NCBI RefSeq assembly: GCF_905475395.1
Contig: NC_058340.1
Location: 63,590,181 to 63,654,180, forward strand
Source of the DNA: Chrysoperla carnea
Taxonomy: Eukaryota; Arthropoda; Insecta; Neuroptera; Chrysopidae
DNA: 64,000 nucleotides
Direction of reading: 5' to 3'
Shown here: one piece after another, positions 1-10,775 of the stretch
Numbering within the stretch: position 1 is the first letter of the stretch
How the letters are laid out: each line of letters begins with the position of its first letter
Translations under genes and position numbers: made by a program
Notes under the pieces: model-generated
The model's database searches: none
What the model saw: the letters and a program-made list of their open reading frames with translations, nothing else
Told to the model about the DNA's origin: nothing

Positions 1-982
1 TCGTAAGTACAGGCTGATTCAATTGAACTAATTTCCGGATTACAATCTACATACTGTACATCAATTTCTTTCTGTTACATTTACAGCAAAGACTATAGGA
101 TAGACAAGAAGCAGAAGTATAATTATAAGTGACATCTGGAGTCTGAGGCGATCAACTATTAAGTTTGTAGGCCTTTGCGGGTATGGCTATTAAGTTTAAC
201 TACTTTGCGGGGGTGACTATTAACTATCAAGTTTGAAAGCCTGACTCGGTAGAGGCGCTGAAACTCGTATACTACGATTTTACATTAGCTCATATGGGCT
301 GCTTCTCCTCTATCCTATGCTCTTTGATTTACAGAATCAAATTTTGCTTATCTCTTTCCCAACCAAATACAAAATTTTAATGAAGCCTTTTTCGCTCAAA
401 GTTTTGAACTAGTCTATTCAATTTTGTACGATGATTCCTGTGGCATCTGAGTCGACGAAATTCAACTTTGGAAAAAACCCATAGCCGGGCAGGACGTCAA
501 AAATTCACGCGAAGCACTCGATATTTGCAATGAATCCCAAATGTCTACCAAATGCTTCGCATTCTCGCAGTTTTGTCTGTGACAACAGGGACGAATGAAC
601 CCTCCTTTTCAAGTTTGCACCATACCTAAGATGAACAATGTCTGAAGATCGTCTAAACGGCTTAGCCTCGCTCAATATACACGGCAATGTAGAAGCCAAT
701 GATTTATAACTTAATATGATTAATAAAAATTTGAACAGTCTCCCTTGGATGATTCCCGCGCACGGGAATGCCTGATACAAGCACGTGGAAGTCAGGATCA
801 TTTCACGGCAAAGAATAATAATAATAATAATAATAAAATACAAGTTAGTTTTTTTGTTAAAATTTACTAACATCATTGAGTTAAAATCTTATAACGTAAA
901 CATTTTTTATAACAATTCTAAAACTTTAATTGTAAAAAAAAACAAATAAATAAATAAACTTAATTCATAAATATTAATTTTG
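1..982. other. gene-free flank with (TAA)n tract
   Basis: No reading frame here resembles a protein I know. A minus-strand open frame at 505-876 has no recognisable motif. There is a short GC-containing palindrome near 749-770 and a (TAA)n microsatellite at about 818-838. A trinucleotide tail after unrelated single-copy-like sequence is also how some non-LTR retrotransposons end, but I see no coding support for that. Confidence 0.4.
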
Positions 983-3900
983 TTAATCAAAATAATTATT
1001 AAAATTAAGTATATTAATAATTTGATCTAAATGTGGTTGATATTCTTTACGTACTTGTTTTTCGCATAATTTTATTATGTAACGCATCATTTCCTTAAAA
1101 TTACTAAAACATAACTGTAATTTATAATAATTTGGATGTAAATATTGTTCATCTTTTAAATGAAATTGGCGATTACTAAATAAATCATGAAATTGAAATA
1201 TTAATTCAAATGCTTTATTCACATTTTGCATATAAAATTCTGAATTATCATTCAATGAACACCTGAAAAAAGTAACAAAATAAACTTTTATTGGCATTAA
1301 TGACCGAAACAATTTATAATTCGTTCCAGTTAAGTAACTAGAAACGAAAATATGGTAAATTTGAATCGATGCAAAGCAGAAAAATACTTTACCTAAAAAC
1401 AGCATCCTTTATAAATTGTTTATGAGTATGATAAATGTCATCAATAGTTGTCGCTTTTGTTAAATCTTTTTCGAATTCATACCATGAACTGTGTAAGACA
1501 ACTTCCGTCACATGGCACAACATTAATGTCAACCATGTGTTCATGATATGTCGCATTAATTGAATTCCTTTAAAATGTGGTGAACGCATTAATTTTATAT
1601 CATCAAAATTCATTTCTTTTTGGGCGAATTTCAATTTCTGCAAAAATTAATATTTAGAATAATTAAAATGACATCCTATCATCACACAAAGGAGGTAAGT
1701 ATGGCATAAAATCAATTTCAAGGTGGCTTACTGTAGGAGCTTGGTAGACAAATTGCAGTAAAGTGAATTTTGATGACGTCATACAAAAACGATTAGAATA
1801 TAACTTTCAAATTTTATCTGATATGTTAAATTTAACAGCAAACTTGGAGTATATGACTCAGTTTAATTGCTCGTCTCAATTTTAGAACTAAGATGATTGG
1901 TCCAGTCTTTGTCCTTTTAAAACGGTTGCGTAGAGAAATTCTCTCAGTCTTATTTTAATTTATCTTCACAAAATTTCATGCTTTACAAGATAGTGAATTA
2001 AATTATTTTTTAAAACTCACAAAGCAAAAAAAATTAGAGTTTTTCTCATCACTTCAGAAAAGTCGGTTAAAAAAGACTGCAATTCGGGTGAATTTTTATA
2101 CTTCGGCTATCTCCGTAGATATTCTTTGTTTTAATAATAAGCGACATAATCTATCCAGAACATTTAATAAGTAAGTAAATTTAATCTAGTAAGATTTTCT
2201 CTCATCACAAGAGTAATGATTGCGTTACGAAAAAAGACCAGTCCGAAGGGTTAAATTCACAGGAACACTAATATTCTAGTGTTTATAGCGCCACAAGTGA
2301 TAAAATACAAAAGTTTCATACTTACATATAATAAATCATTTAAAACCCATTGTACACGTCGTAATTTTAATAAATATTGAAATATTGTATTATACTTTTG
2401 TAATACTTTATCAGTAAAAATAATATTTAACGGCCATTCCACTTGATATGTTAATGATAAACAATTTAATAGATCAACAGATTGTAAATTTAAAACCGAT
2501 GGCATTGTAATTAATTGTAACGATATACGATCTTTAAATTCATTATTATTTTGATTTGGATGATATGTATTTACACTAAATTGTACGATTTCATATAATG
2601 TTTTTAAATTAAATACTTCTTTTGGATAATTACTATGATAATATAATAATTCAAATAATTGTTTTGTAAAATTATGTTTATATTCGGAATTGAAAAAGAA
2701 ATAAAAATCACCTACAACAAAGAAAATTTACAAATTAATTGAACAATAATAATAACATAAGAGGGGTAGCGCGAATAAGTCCCTAGCATCTACGAAAAGT
2801 GCTTTTTCGGTTAATGCATTCATCTACGTTCTTATCTTATTCGAGCCGGAGAACTGCACCGAACAATCAACGAGATTTTATAAATTCTAAGAAATAAAGA
2901 ACTAAAACAGGTCTTTATTAATAGATTTTTATTTCTGAGGGATTAAAATAAAAAAACTTACCCAGTGTGTGGAAATGTTGTAAAATTTTAAAATCATTTA
3001 AAAAATGTTGCATTAATCGTGTATTTAACATAGTCAACTGTGTATTTAACGGCATTAAAAGTGATTGTTCGGCATGTAAATCGAATAATTTACAATTTGA
3101 TAAATTGAAATCCGTATCAAATTCTAAATTTAAATTTGGTATACTAATTTCAGGAACTTTTTCATTAGTTGTTATCGTATTCGAATATGAATAAATAATT
3201 TTCAATACATCAAACGGTTTAATCGGATGATTTTGTTTTTCTAAATTTTCAAGCTTAAGATCCATAGGATCAATTTTATGTTCATAGTTTAATGCATCCC
3301 ATTTTGTTTCGGATATTTCATCTAATTTTTCAATATCATAATTGAACTTATTATCAATGTATGGATTTGTTAAATCAGGAATTGCTTTCGAGATATTCGG
3401 TACTGTTTCAATTGTTTCTTCTATTATCGTGTAATTAATTTGTTCATTACTTTCATCGATAACTTTATCCTTGACAGCTGCAATTTGTCTCTCAATTGTA
3501 GTTCCTTTTTCCTCAATATTCGTCGTCATTTCCATGATATTCCAAGCTAAATTATTATTCGTGGGTGTTGTTAAATTATCATTAAATGATAATTTCGTTT
3601 CACCTAAACCGTATAACGATAATTTTGTTTTATTTTTATCGTCAAACGATGTAATTTGGTTATTTGAATTTGTTATATTTTCGACCATGATTGATTCAAT
3701 GGTATTCGATTCGCTAGTTGTAATATTAGTTAACGGTAATGTTAAAGCGGTTTTATTTAGATACGCTTGTAAAAGTGCGATTCGATTATCGAAGAATGAA
3801 TGTTGTAAATCTAATGTTTTTGTTAAATTCGCATATTTCGTAATGAGTTCTTCTTTTTCTAAATTGATTAATCTCTGTTTTTCCTTTTCGTAATGTTTCT

Positions 3901-6900
3901 CTTCATTATATTCAACCAAAGCTGTACGGATCTCTTGGGAAATCATTAAATCTTTAAGAAGTTGACTTGTTTTACGTTCTTTTTCAACTTCATCCCAAAC
4001 TTTTCGTTTCTCTTGCATTCTTAATTCTCTTTTAGTTTGAATTTGTTTTTGTATATTCAATAAAGTGGAAATTTGTGTTTCCGCTGCGCGTGTTTTTAGT
4101 TCATCAGCTATCTGAATTTTAGTATCAAATATATTTTGAAACGAAGCCATCGAACCGGTATTCGTTAAACCGTGTTCATAATTTTGATCACATATTTCTT
4201 TTAATTTAGCTAATTGATTTTCCGATGCACATAGATCCATTTCCATTGAGTTGGATTCGATTTGTGGCAAATCAGAATCTTGAAAACAATGTTTCACTAA
4301 GCACACACTTTTCCCACATAATAATATTAAATTAAGATATTCTTTCAGGAACAATGGAATTGTTGTTTCAGATGATATTTTAAAACCTTGTGTCCAATAT
4401 TTTCGATTTCGATAATGCGCAAAATTTGTATTCTTTTTAATAAAGAATTCATTATATGGATCAATTAAATTTCCATCCATGATCCAAGGTTTTATAAATC
4501 GTCGGAAATAATTTTGATAACAATGAAATAAGAAATAATGTACAATAAATAGATAATCATTTTTTGTTGTTCGAGAAAATTCTTGATATATATTATTAAA
4601 TAGATCGATACCAGTCCATATTTGTTTCGCTTCTATATTTTGGAAGAAACATCTTGCAACACTTTGGATAATTTCTAATAATTTTCGTGTATACATTTTA
4701 AAATCACTTAAAGAATTCCCATTGAAAAGTAGAACATTTGAACGGTAAAAATTAAAAAACTTTGGTAATTTCAAACACAAATCCTAAAAAAAATTACCCA
4801 AATCGATTAAATTGGTTATAAATGGTAGTAAAATTATATCCAAAAAGTGATTGGGATGATTTACGGCAGGGATGGTGAACCAATGGCAAGTGACACATTA
4901 TTTTGGGAACGCCACCGAGCACTAAGTTCAGATAACAGCTGTTGGGAAAATCATTAACAACAATTTTTTTGGATTTTTTACGATTTTTTTAAAACGAATT
5001 TCAAAAAAATGGGTCAAATCAGGGATGGTGAACCAATTGCACGTGACACATTATTTTGGGCACGAAACCGATCAGAAAAAAATTGGGTCAAATTTCAGTT
5101 AATTCTATAAAAATTTATTCTTACATTGAATGTATATCCATTTTCCTTATTTGGTGTTAATAATAGCGCATATAATCGTGTGAATAATGTTCCAGCCATT
5201 ATCAATTCTTCACAAAAACGATGAAAAGTGTGTGGTAATATTCCTTTTACGCATAAACCGGTTTTTATAATAAATTTATCATCTTCCTCTGACCAACGAA
5301 ATGAATTCGATTCTATACCCACTAAAAAATTAAAATATAAAATACTCCAATCTTTAGATCTTTAGAATTCAATCTGTCCTTTTAAACACTCGTAATGGAG
5401 ATAGATGGATCTTAATACGGAGTGCGAAATTTTATGCGGTTGTAGATGATACTCAAAGTAAGTGGCTAAAAATAGCTCATATTCGTAGCTGATGAGAGGT
5501 AAATAAAAAATTTCGTGCAAAATTGTTATCTCTACTTTCGAGTGTTTAAAAAGGCAGTCATTCTATCACAATAATAGGGTATTCTGCTATTTTTGAAAAA
5601 GTACTTCAAAATGTTGATTTTGCTAATAAAAAACGTTTTTTAAACTGTCAAAAACGCGGGCCTCCAATTTGATGACGTAATATGGGCATCACTATTCGAA
5701 ATAACACAAATAAGTATGACAGATATATTCATAGACATCTGATTATAATAAATATAAATAATTAAATACTTATTATCTATGTATACATTATACCCAGCTG
5801 TCTACACTGAACTAATTGATGGTCTATGACTCATACCGATATGACATCACAGCAGTCGAGCTAACCCGCGTTTTAGATCACGTAATATACAGTTTAAAAA
5901 TTACGATTTTTAATTTCAATATTTTAAAAGAAAAATGTGCTTTTATGACTATGATATTTAAGTATATTTTTACATAAATTTTAACTTTTTTCAAATTTCA
6001 TGATTTATTTTTGACTAACAATAATACCCTATTTATCTGTTATCTTTAAATGGCACTTACCTAAAAGATTTTTAGCATCAATTAAAAACTGATCTACACT
6101 TATCACATTAAACGTTTCCGATTCAATATTTCTAGATACTAAATTCGAACGATTCCTTAAAATTATTTTCCACAACACATAAATAATATCAACATTTGAT
6201 TCAAATAACGTATTCCGATTATTCAAAAAGTCATCACTGCTTTCTAAATTTTCCCAAACACAATTTTCACTTAATAATGTATCCCAAATATTTTCATTTT
6301 TAAATTGATTTTGTGACGCACTCTTTATATAATCAATTGTATTTTCATTTTTTTGGAAATTTGGATAAAGAAAATTACATGTTACATCATTTTGAAACAA
6401 GAATGATTCACCAAGTGGTTGAATATCGAGAAGATTTTGATCGATGTATGGGGAATCGTTGAATTTGGATAATTTTAGGGTATTAATACCGTGAAAATGT
6501 GGATAAATTTCGGGTACATATTCATAAATTTTACGATCACTAAAATTCTATAAAAAAATATGTATCAAAAAACAAGAATTATTTATCCAGTCAAATTATA
6601 CACTTTGAAGGTTACAAAAATTCCCATAGAGCTAAAAATTGATATGAATGATCAGAATACTATTATAAATGAATTGTGAAAAGTCCCTATCAATCCCACT
6701 TGTGCAAAAAATTTTATTGAGGGGGAAAGTTTGCCAAAATAGGTTTTTCGCGTTTTTCAGCAAAACGGTGAGTTTAGCAGCAAAAATAGTTTAGACAAAA
6801 ATTGTAGGTCATTCAATTTGCTACAAAATAATTTTCTGCACTTTTTTTCATAAGTGCTGCCATTTTCGTGATATAGCGGTTCAAAGAATTGAAAAAAATT

Positions 6901-8199
6901 ATTTTATTCGTAATATGCACGTTTATATACATTTTTGAATCGTTATACGAGTAAAAATATGAGTCCCTATATCTTATACACACGAATTATAAAATTTTAA
7001 GAATATAAATCAACGTCAAGAACTCCGTCCCTATTTTTATTTAGTAGCATGGCCTGAGTAACATCTGTCTGCCATTCAATTGTCAGCGTGGTGATGCTCG
7101 TTACCTGCCTCGTTTCAAAGGTCTCATACTCCACAAAATACTGTTAGTCGTAAGTATTGAAAGAGGTGGTGAATTCGGAGTACCTGAAAGACCAGACATC
7201 TGTAAAAATTCATGTGCAGTATCGAAAAAATCATACTCGAAAGGGTAGCATTGATGCTGTGAAAAGACAGCGCCAATAAGAAGAAGCTGGTTCATCAAAA
7301 ATAAATCCTCATATTTTTACTCGTATAACGGTTCAAAAATGTATTACGAAAAAAATAATTTGTTCAATTCTTTGAACCGCTATATCACGAAAGTGGCAAT
7401 ACTTACGAAAAAAGGTGTAGAGACACTTTTTGTAGAGAATCGGCTTATCTCTAATTTTTTCTGTAAAACTCATCGTTTTGCTGAAAAACGCGAAAAGCCT
7501 ATTTTTGCAAACTTTCCCCCTCAATAAAATTTTTTGCACAAGTGGGATTGATTGGGACTTTTCACAATTCGTTTATAATAGTATTCTGAACATTCATACC
7601 AATTTTTAGCTCTATGGGAATTTTTGTAACCTTACTTATATTTTATGGACTAATTTGACTGGATAATATAAAAAAAATTCGATATGCAAGAGTTGGGTAA
7701 CCTATCACTTCCTCAGCCTTGCCTAATTTTCTCCGTAATAGTATTCAACTTACCGGTATTTCGTCTTCATCTTCGTCTTTATCGCATATATTCTTATTCG
7801 ATAAAAGTAAAAGTAATTTTAAAATATTTTCATTAGCTTTCACATCTATGTTACTAATACATTTCTTAAATTTCTCAGCTTTCTGTCGATTATGATTCTT
7901 TAAAAAGGATATTTCACAAATTAACAGCTCAGTTTCAATATCATTATGAAATTCACGACCGAAATCACTATTTTCTAAAAAATAAATCCCAAAAGTTTAT
8001 AATCAAATGCATCAACCAAGAAATATTCGTTCTTACCAAATTGCCATTTATCGTTTAGTAATATATGAAACGATTTTGATTTTAAATGAGAAACTATCGC
8101 ATTGATTTCTTTTTCTTGTAAATTATTTACGTTTACCAGAGACTTGAATAATGTACGACAAAGCGTACTTATCAAATCCGGAATACTTTGTTTATCCAT
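983..8199 (-). CDS. gamma-tubulin complex component 6 (GCP6/Grip163-like), 8 coding exons
   Basis: Exons on the minus strand, in order: 8199-8037, 7974-7754, 6547-6061, 5331-5125 refined to 5321-5125, 4783-2962, 2711-2326, 1637-1393 and 1262-983. All junctions are GT-AG and keep phase; the sum is 3801 nt, giving 1266 residues plus stop. Intron 1 is only 62 nt (7975-8036). The product is a Spc97/Spc98-family protein of the gamma-tubulin ring complex, which nucleates microtubules. Family features seen: an acidic, coiled-coil-prone insert rich in E, K and R in exon 5 (about 3840-4130) between the two GCP halves, and a C-terminal half containing the stretches VEWPLNI (exon 6) and HSSWYEFE (exon 7). 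The long middle insert and the C-terminal motifs fit GCP6 better than GCP5, which is my second choice. The start at 8199 is the first ATG of the open frame of exon 1. Introns 2, 3 and 4 carry transposon-like inverted repeats. Confidence 0.82.
4866..5077. repeat. two-copy direct repeat in GCP6 intron 4
   Basis: A unit of about 55 bp beginning CAGGGATGGTGAACCAAT occurs at about 4866-4922 and again at about 5021-5077, with a few substitutions, inside the intron between exons 4 and 5. The spacer is T-rich. Origin is unknown. Confidence 0.65.
5371..5562. mobile_element. short inverted-repeat element (MITE-like) in GCP6 intron 3
   Basis: The ends are imperfect inverted repeats of about 35 bp: the left end reads AATCTGTCCTTTTAAACACT and the right end is its near reverse complement, ending at 5562. 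The core has no coding potential. It lies directly beside a second inverted-repeat element at 5577-6029. Confidence 0.6.
5577..6029. mobile_element. TA-flanked MITE-like element in GCP6 intron 3
   Basis: The element starts GGGTATT and ends AATACCC, with TA on each side (5575-5576 and 6030-6031), as expected for a TA target duplication. Inner inverted blocks also match: ACGCGGG near 5653 pairs with CCCGCGT near 5865. It has no coding frame. A similar end, AATAATAGGGTATTTGTTAT, is seen at about 49387, so the family is probably repeated. Confidence 0.6.
6586..7663. mobile_element. fold-back DNA element with long inverted arms and unique core
   Basis: The terminal inverted repeat TCCAGTCAAATTA occurs at 6586-6598 and in reverse complement at 7651-7663, flanked by TA on both sides (6584-6585 and 7664-7665). 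The inverted arms run about 6605-6966 and 7303-7640 and differ by small indels and substitutions. The core at about 6967-7302 is not repeated and is richer in G+C than the arms. It sits in GCP6 intron 2 (6548-7753). TA target and TIR fit a Tc1/mariner-class non-autonomous element, but no transposase remnant is visible. Confidence 0.7.
7101..7298 (-). other. coding-like core of the fold-back element, unknown
   Basis: An open frame of about 65 codons starts with a hydrophobic MNQLLLIGAVFS segment that could be a signal peptide, followed by CYPFEYDFFDTAHEFL. It reads up to a CAG-GTAACG sequence near 7104 that looks like a splice donor. I do not recognise the family. It may be a fragment of a host exon captured between the inverted arms, or chance. 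Nothing else proves that it is expressed. Confidence 0.25.
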
Positions 8200-8399
8200 A
8201 TTTAACTCAAATGTATTCGTTTTGATTAATTAAGACATATTTATGCAGACAAATATGAGTTTTTTTTACAATTTTCAGACTTTAAAATAATAAAAAATTA
8301 CCTGTCAACTACAACTTTTGACATTTTTATTATTTTGCATTTAAAAAGCATACACTAGCGTAGTGTAGCGATTCATTTGTGTACTATCTTTTTACCATG

Positions 8400-8830
8400 C
8401 ATATATGTAATATGCAACTACTCCATGATGCAACGTAAACTAAGTTTAGTCCCAAGTTTGTAACCCTTAAAAATATTGATGCTATGAACAAAATTTTGGT
8501 ATAGGTGTTTATAGAATCACCTAATTAGTCCATTTTCGGTTGTCTGTCCGTCTGTCTGCCAACACGATAACTCAAAAACGAAAAGAGATATCAAGCTGAA
8601 ATTTTTACAGCGTATTCAGGACGTAAAAAGTGAAGTCGAGTTCGTAAATGAGCAACATAGGTCAATGGGGTCTTGACTTTTGGATCCGTAGGACCCATCG
8701 TGTAAACCATTAGAGATAGAACAAAAGTTTAAATGTAAAAAATATTCATTATCAATATAAACAACTTTTGTTTGAAACATTTTTTCGTAAACATCACTGT
8801 TTACCCGCCAGGGCGCAAATTAGGCGTAGA
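8400..8830. repeat. interspersed repeat, family A, copy 1
   Basis: The block contains phrases such as ACTAATTAGGTGAT-like and GTCTGTCCGTCTGTCTGCC, CGATAACTCAAAAACGAA and ATATCAAGCTGAAATTTTTA. Related sequence is present at about 36305-36545 (opposite orientation), 60620-60835 (opposite orientation) and 61240-61345. No coding frame is associated, so the class is undetermined; it behaves like a non-autonomous TE family. Confidence 0.6.
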
Positions 8831-9069
8831 TTGTATAGTATGTTTTATATGGGGATATCAGTTACGTATGTGTGACTTATATGTATGTGTAATGTAATAA
8901 AGCAATCAACACTGTCTACGCCTCTATGGTAGTTCAACAATTAACTCAATCAACTGTTTTGTTATTTGTAGATACAAAATATTATATTCGCCTAATACTT
9001 TTTATACTTTTCGAATAAGCTAAAGAAGACCAAAAATTAAACAAACAGTAACAATAAAATTAATTAACA

Positions 9070-9582
9070 GGTTGGCTGATAAGTCCCCGGTCTGACACAT
9101 AGATGGCGTCGCTAGTATTAAATGCATATTATTTTTATATAGTACCAACCTTCAAATGATTCGTGTCAAAATTTGACGTCTGTAAGTCAATTAGTTTGTG
9201 AGATAGAGCGTCTTTTGTGAAGCAACTTTTGTTATTGTGAAAAAAATGGAAAAAATGGAATTTCGTGTTTTGATAAAATACTGTTTTCTGAAGGGAAAAA
9301 ATACAGAGTCCGGAAACTCATTATCAAGCCAAGTTTTTGCTTCCACTGTATTTTTTCCCTTCAGAAAACAGTATTTTATCAAAACACGAAATTCCTTTTT
9401 TTCCATTTTTTTCACAATAACAAAAGTTGCTTCACAAAAGACGCTCTATCTCACAAACTAATTGACTTACAGACGTCAAATTTTGACACGAATCATTTGA
9501 AGGTTGGTACTATATAAAAATAATATGCATTTAATACTAGCGACGCCATCTATGTGTCAGACCGGGGACTTATCAGCCAACC
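9070..9582. mobile_element. palindromic mariner remnant
   Basis: Both ends carry the same 5-prime mariner sequence in opposite orientation: GGTTGGCTGATAAGTCCCCG starts at 9070 and its reverse complement ends at 9582. The arms are almost identical over about 230 bp and run into the start of a mariner transposase frame (MEFRVLIKYCFLKGKN). The spacer of about 40 bp at 9305-9345 encodes, on the minus strand, the next transposase residues (VEAKTWLD). The structure is two copies of a mariner 5-prime end joined head to head with the rest of the transposase lost, so it cannot be autonomous. The right side keeps a flanking TA (9583-9584); on the left the corresponding bases are CA. Confidence 0.85.
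9191..9415 (-). pseudogene. truncated mariner transposase N-terminus, minus-strand arm
   Basis: The frame encodes the beginning of a mariner-type transposase: the DNA-binding N-terminal stretch KEFRVLIKYCFLKGKN, then VEAKTWLDNEFPDS. It then runs into the opposite arm, where translation is antisense. The catalytic DD34D region is absent. The plus-strand arm at 9237-9461 encodes the same N-terminus up to LKGKNT. Confidence 0.75.
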
Positions 9583-10036
9583 TATTAATCAATCTTAGGC
9601 TATTCAATAGTAAGTAAGTAGTTAATATCAATCTCAGACCATTCATGATTTCTTTTTGCGTGAGTTTTTTGGGATTTTTAACGCCTTCAAGCGATACTTA
9701 AACAAGCGGATTTTTAAATTTTCTTCTAATTTTTTTTTCGAAAGAACTGGATTGGTTTTTCGAGTCCGGTTGCCCGTAAACAATCTGAAGTAGGCAACAC
9801 ACGTTACAAGCCCAAAACTTCTCAACTTCGAAAAAAAGATACTAATAACATATTTGGGAAATAAATAAAAATAAAAACAACAAAAATTAAATTTATACTA
9901 GGAAGATTTATTATTTATTTATTTATAAAATTATTATAGGAACAGTCTTACAAAAAATCACAAATTAATAATAAGCGAAAAAAAAAATAACAGTAAAAAA
10001 ATTAAGAAAAATAAATTACATATTATAAAATATTAA
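9583..10036. other. intergenic, no gene seen
   Basis: AT-rich spacer between the mariner remnant and the downstream end of the minus-strand sHSP gene. A short open frame at 9643-9825 on the minus strand has no recognisable motif. TTTATT runs near 9907-9925 offer several AATAAA polyadenylation signals for the minus-strand sHSP gene. Confidence 0.5.
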
Positions 10037-10561
10037 TTATTGTTTTTTCTCCTCGACTGATTTATTTTCTTTTCTTACTGGACCAGTTTGAGTAATTGGA
10101 ATTGCTCGTTCACCTGCTGAACCTTCAATTGTTAAAATACCATCTGAAGAGAGACTAGAAGCTATATTTTTACCATCATAACCTTCTGGTAACACATATC
10201 GTCTGGTAAATTGTCTTGAAATGTAACCATGTTCATCTTGTTTCTCTTCATGTTTACCCTCCACAATAATGTGATTATCATCGATGGCTTTTACTTGAAT
10301 TTCATTTGGAGCAAATTGTTGTACATCCAATGATACTTGGAATTTTTCTTTGTCAGCCACTACAGTAGATCCTTGATCCAATTTAGCCAAAGCAGAACGC
10401 CATGGTCGATAATAATTTCGACTTAACATCGATGGTACTACAAATGGCTCCAATAAATCGTCGCTTCGTAATCCCAATCCAAAATGTTGATCATGTAGGC
10501 GAGATGGTCTTGCCCATGGATCGCTTAAAACGTCTTGAAAGATGAATGGAATTAGAGACAT
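10037..10561 (-). CDS. small heat-shock protein (alpha-crystallin/Hsp20), copy with internal 7-residue loss
   Basis: Intronless 174-residue frame encoding an ATP-independent holdase chaperone. The alpha-crystallin domain spans roughly residues 65-150, including the [13 protein letters not shown] and [17 protein letters not shown] segments. The first 145 residues are identical to those of the divergent gene at 12833-13378. This copy then lacks seven residues (SAPKLAI in the other copy), which removes most of the last conserved beta strand of the domain (LTISAPK becomes LTIEGS). The frame stays open to a KKQ C-terminus. The deletion is bounded by CAAT in the intact copy. An upstream heat-shock element and TATA box suggest it is still transcribed; whether the protein folds and oligomerises normally is uncertain. 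Confidence 0.9.
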   Translation of the reverse strand: MSLIPFIFQDVLSDPWARPSRLHDQHFGLGLRSDDLLEPFVVPSMLSRNYYRPWRSALAKLDQGSTVVADKEKFQVSLDVQQFAPNEIQVKAIDDNHIIVEGKHEEKQDEHGYISRQFTRRYVLPEGYDGKNIASSLSSDGILTIEGSAGERAIPITQTGPVRKENKSVEEKKQ

Positions 10562-10701
10562 TTTTTTTTATTTACTTTAATTTACAAAATTCACAATAAA
10601 ATTCACTTGGAATATAAAGCACTTTTTAATCACTTAGATTCGCTTTCAGTTGTGTACTCGTTGAGTTTCTATTGCAATCTGCCGGTAACGCACGCTGTCA
10701 G

Positions 10702-10775
10702 GGCTTTATATAGTGACAGTCAATTGTTACCATAATAATCTAGCATATTCTAGAAGTTTCAAGTATGTTCGGCCG
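10702..10775 (-). promoter_or_regulatory. heat-shock promoter of minus-strand sHSP
   Basis: On the minus strand, a cluster of alternating GAA/TTC units (GAACATACTTGAAACTTC and TTCTAGAA) lies at about 10747-10770, followed by a TATA box, CTATATAAAG, at about 10704-10713. The ATG is about 145 bp downstream. The arrangement matches HSF-bound heat-inducible insect promoters. Confidence 0.75.

Noticed and set aside
505-876. 123-codon minus-strand open frame
   Set aside because: Part of it is the TAA microsatellite read as poly-isoleucine and the rest has no motif or splice context.
3471-3893. Plus-strand frame of 140 codons
   Set aside because: It lies antisense to exon 5 of the GCP6 gene and is a shadow of it.
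9643-9825. Small minus-strand frame with basic C-terminus
   Set aside because: No motif, no promoter or splice support, and AT-rich composition like the surrounding spacer.
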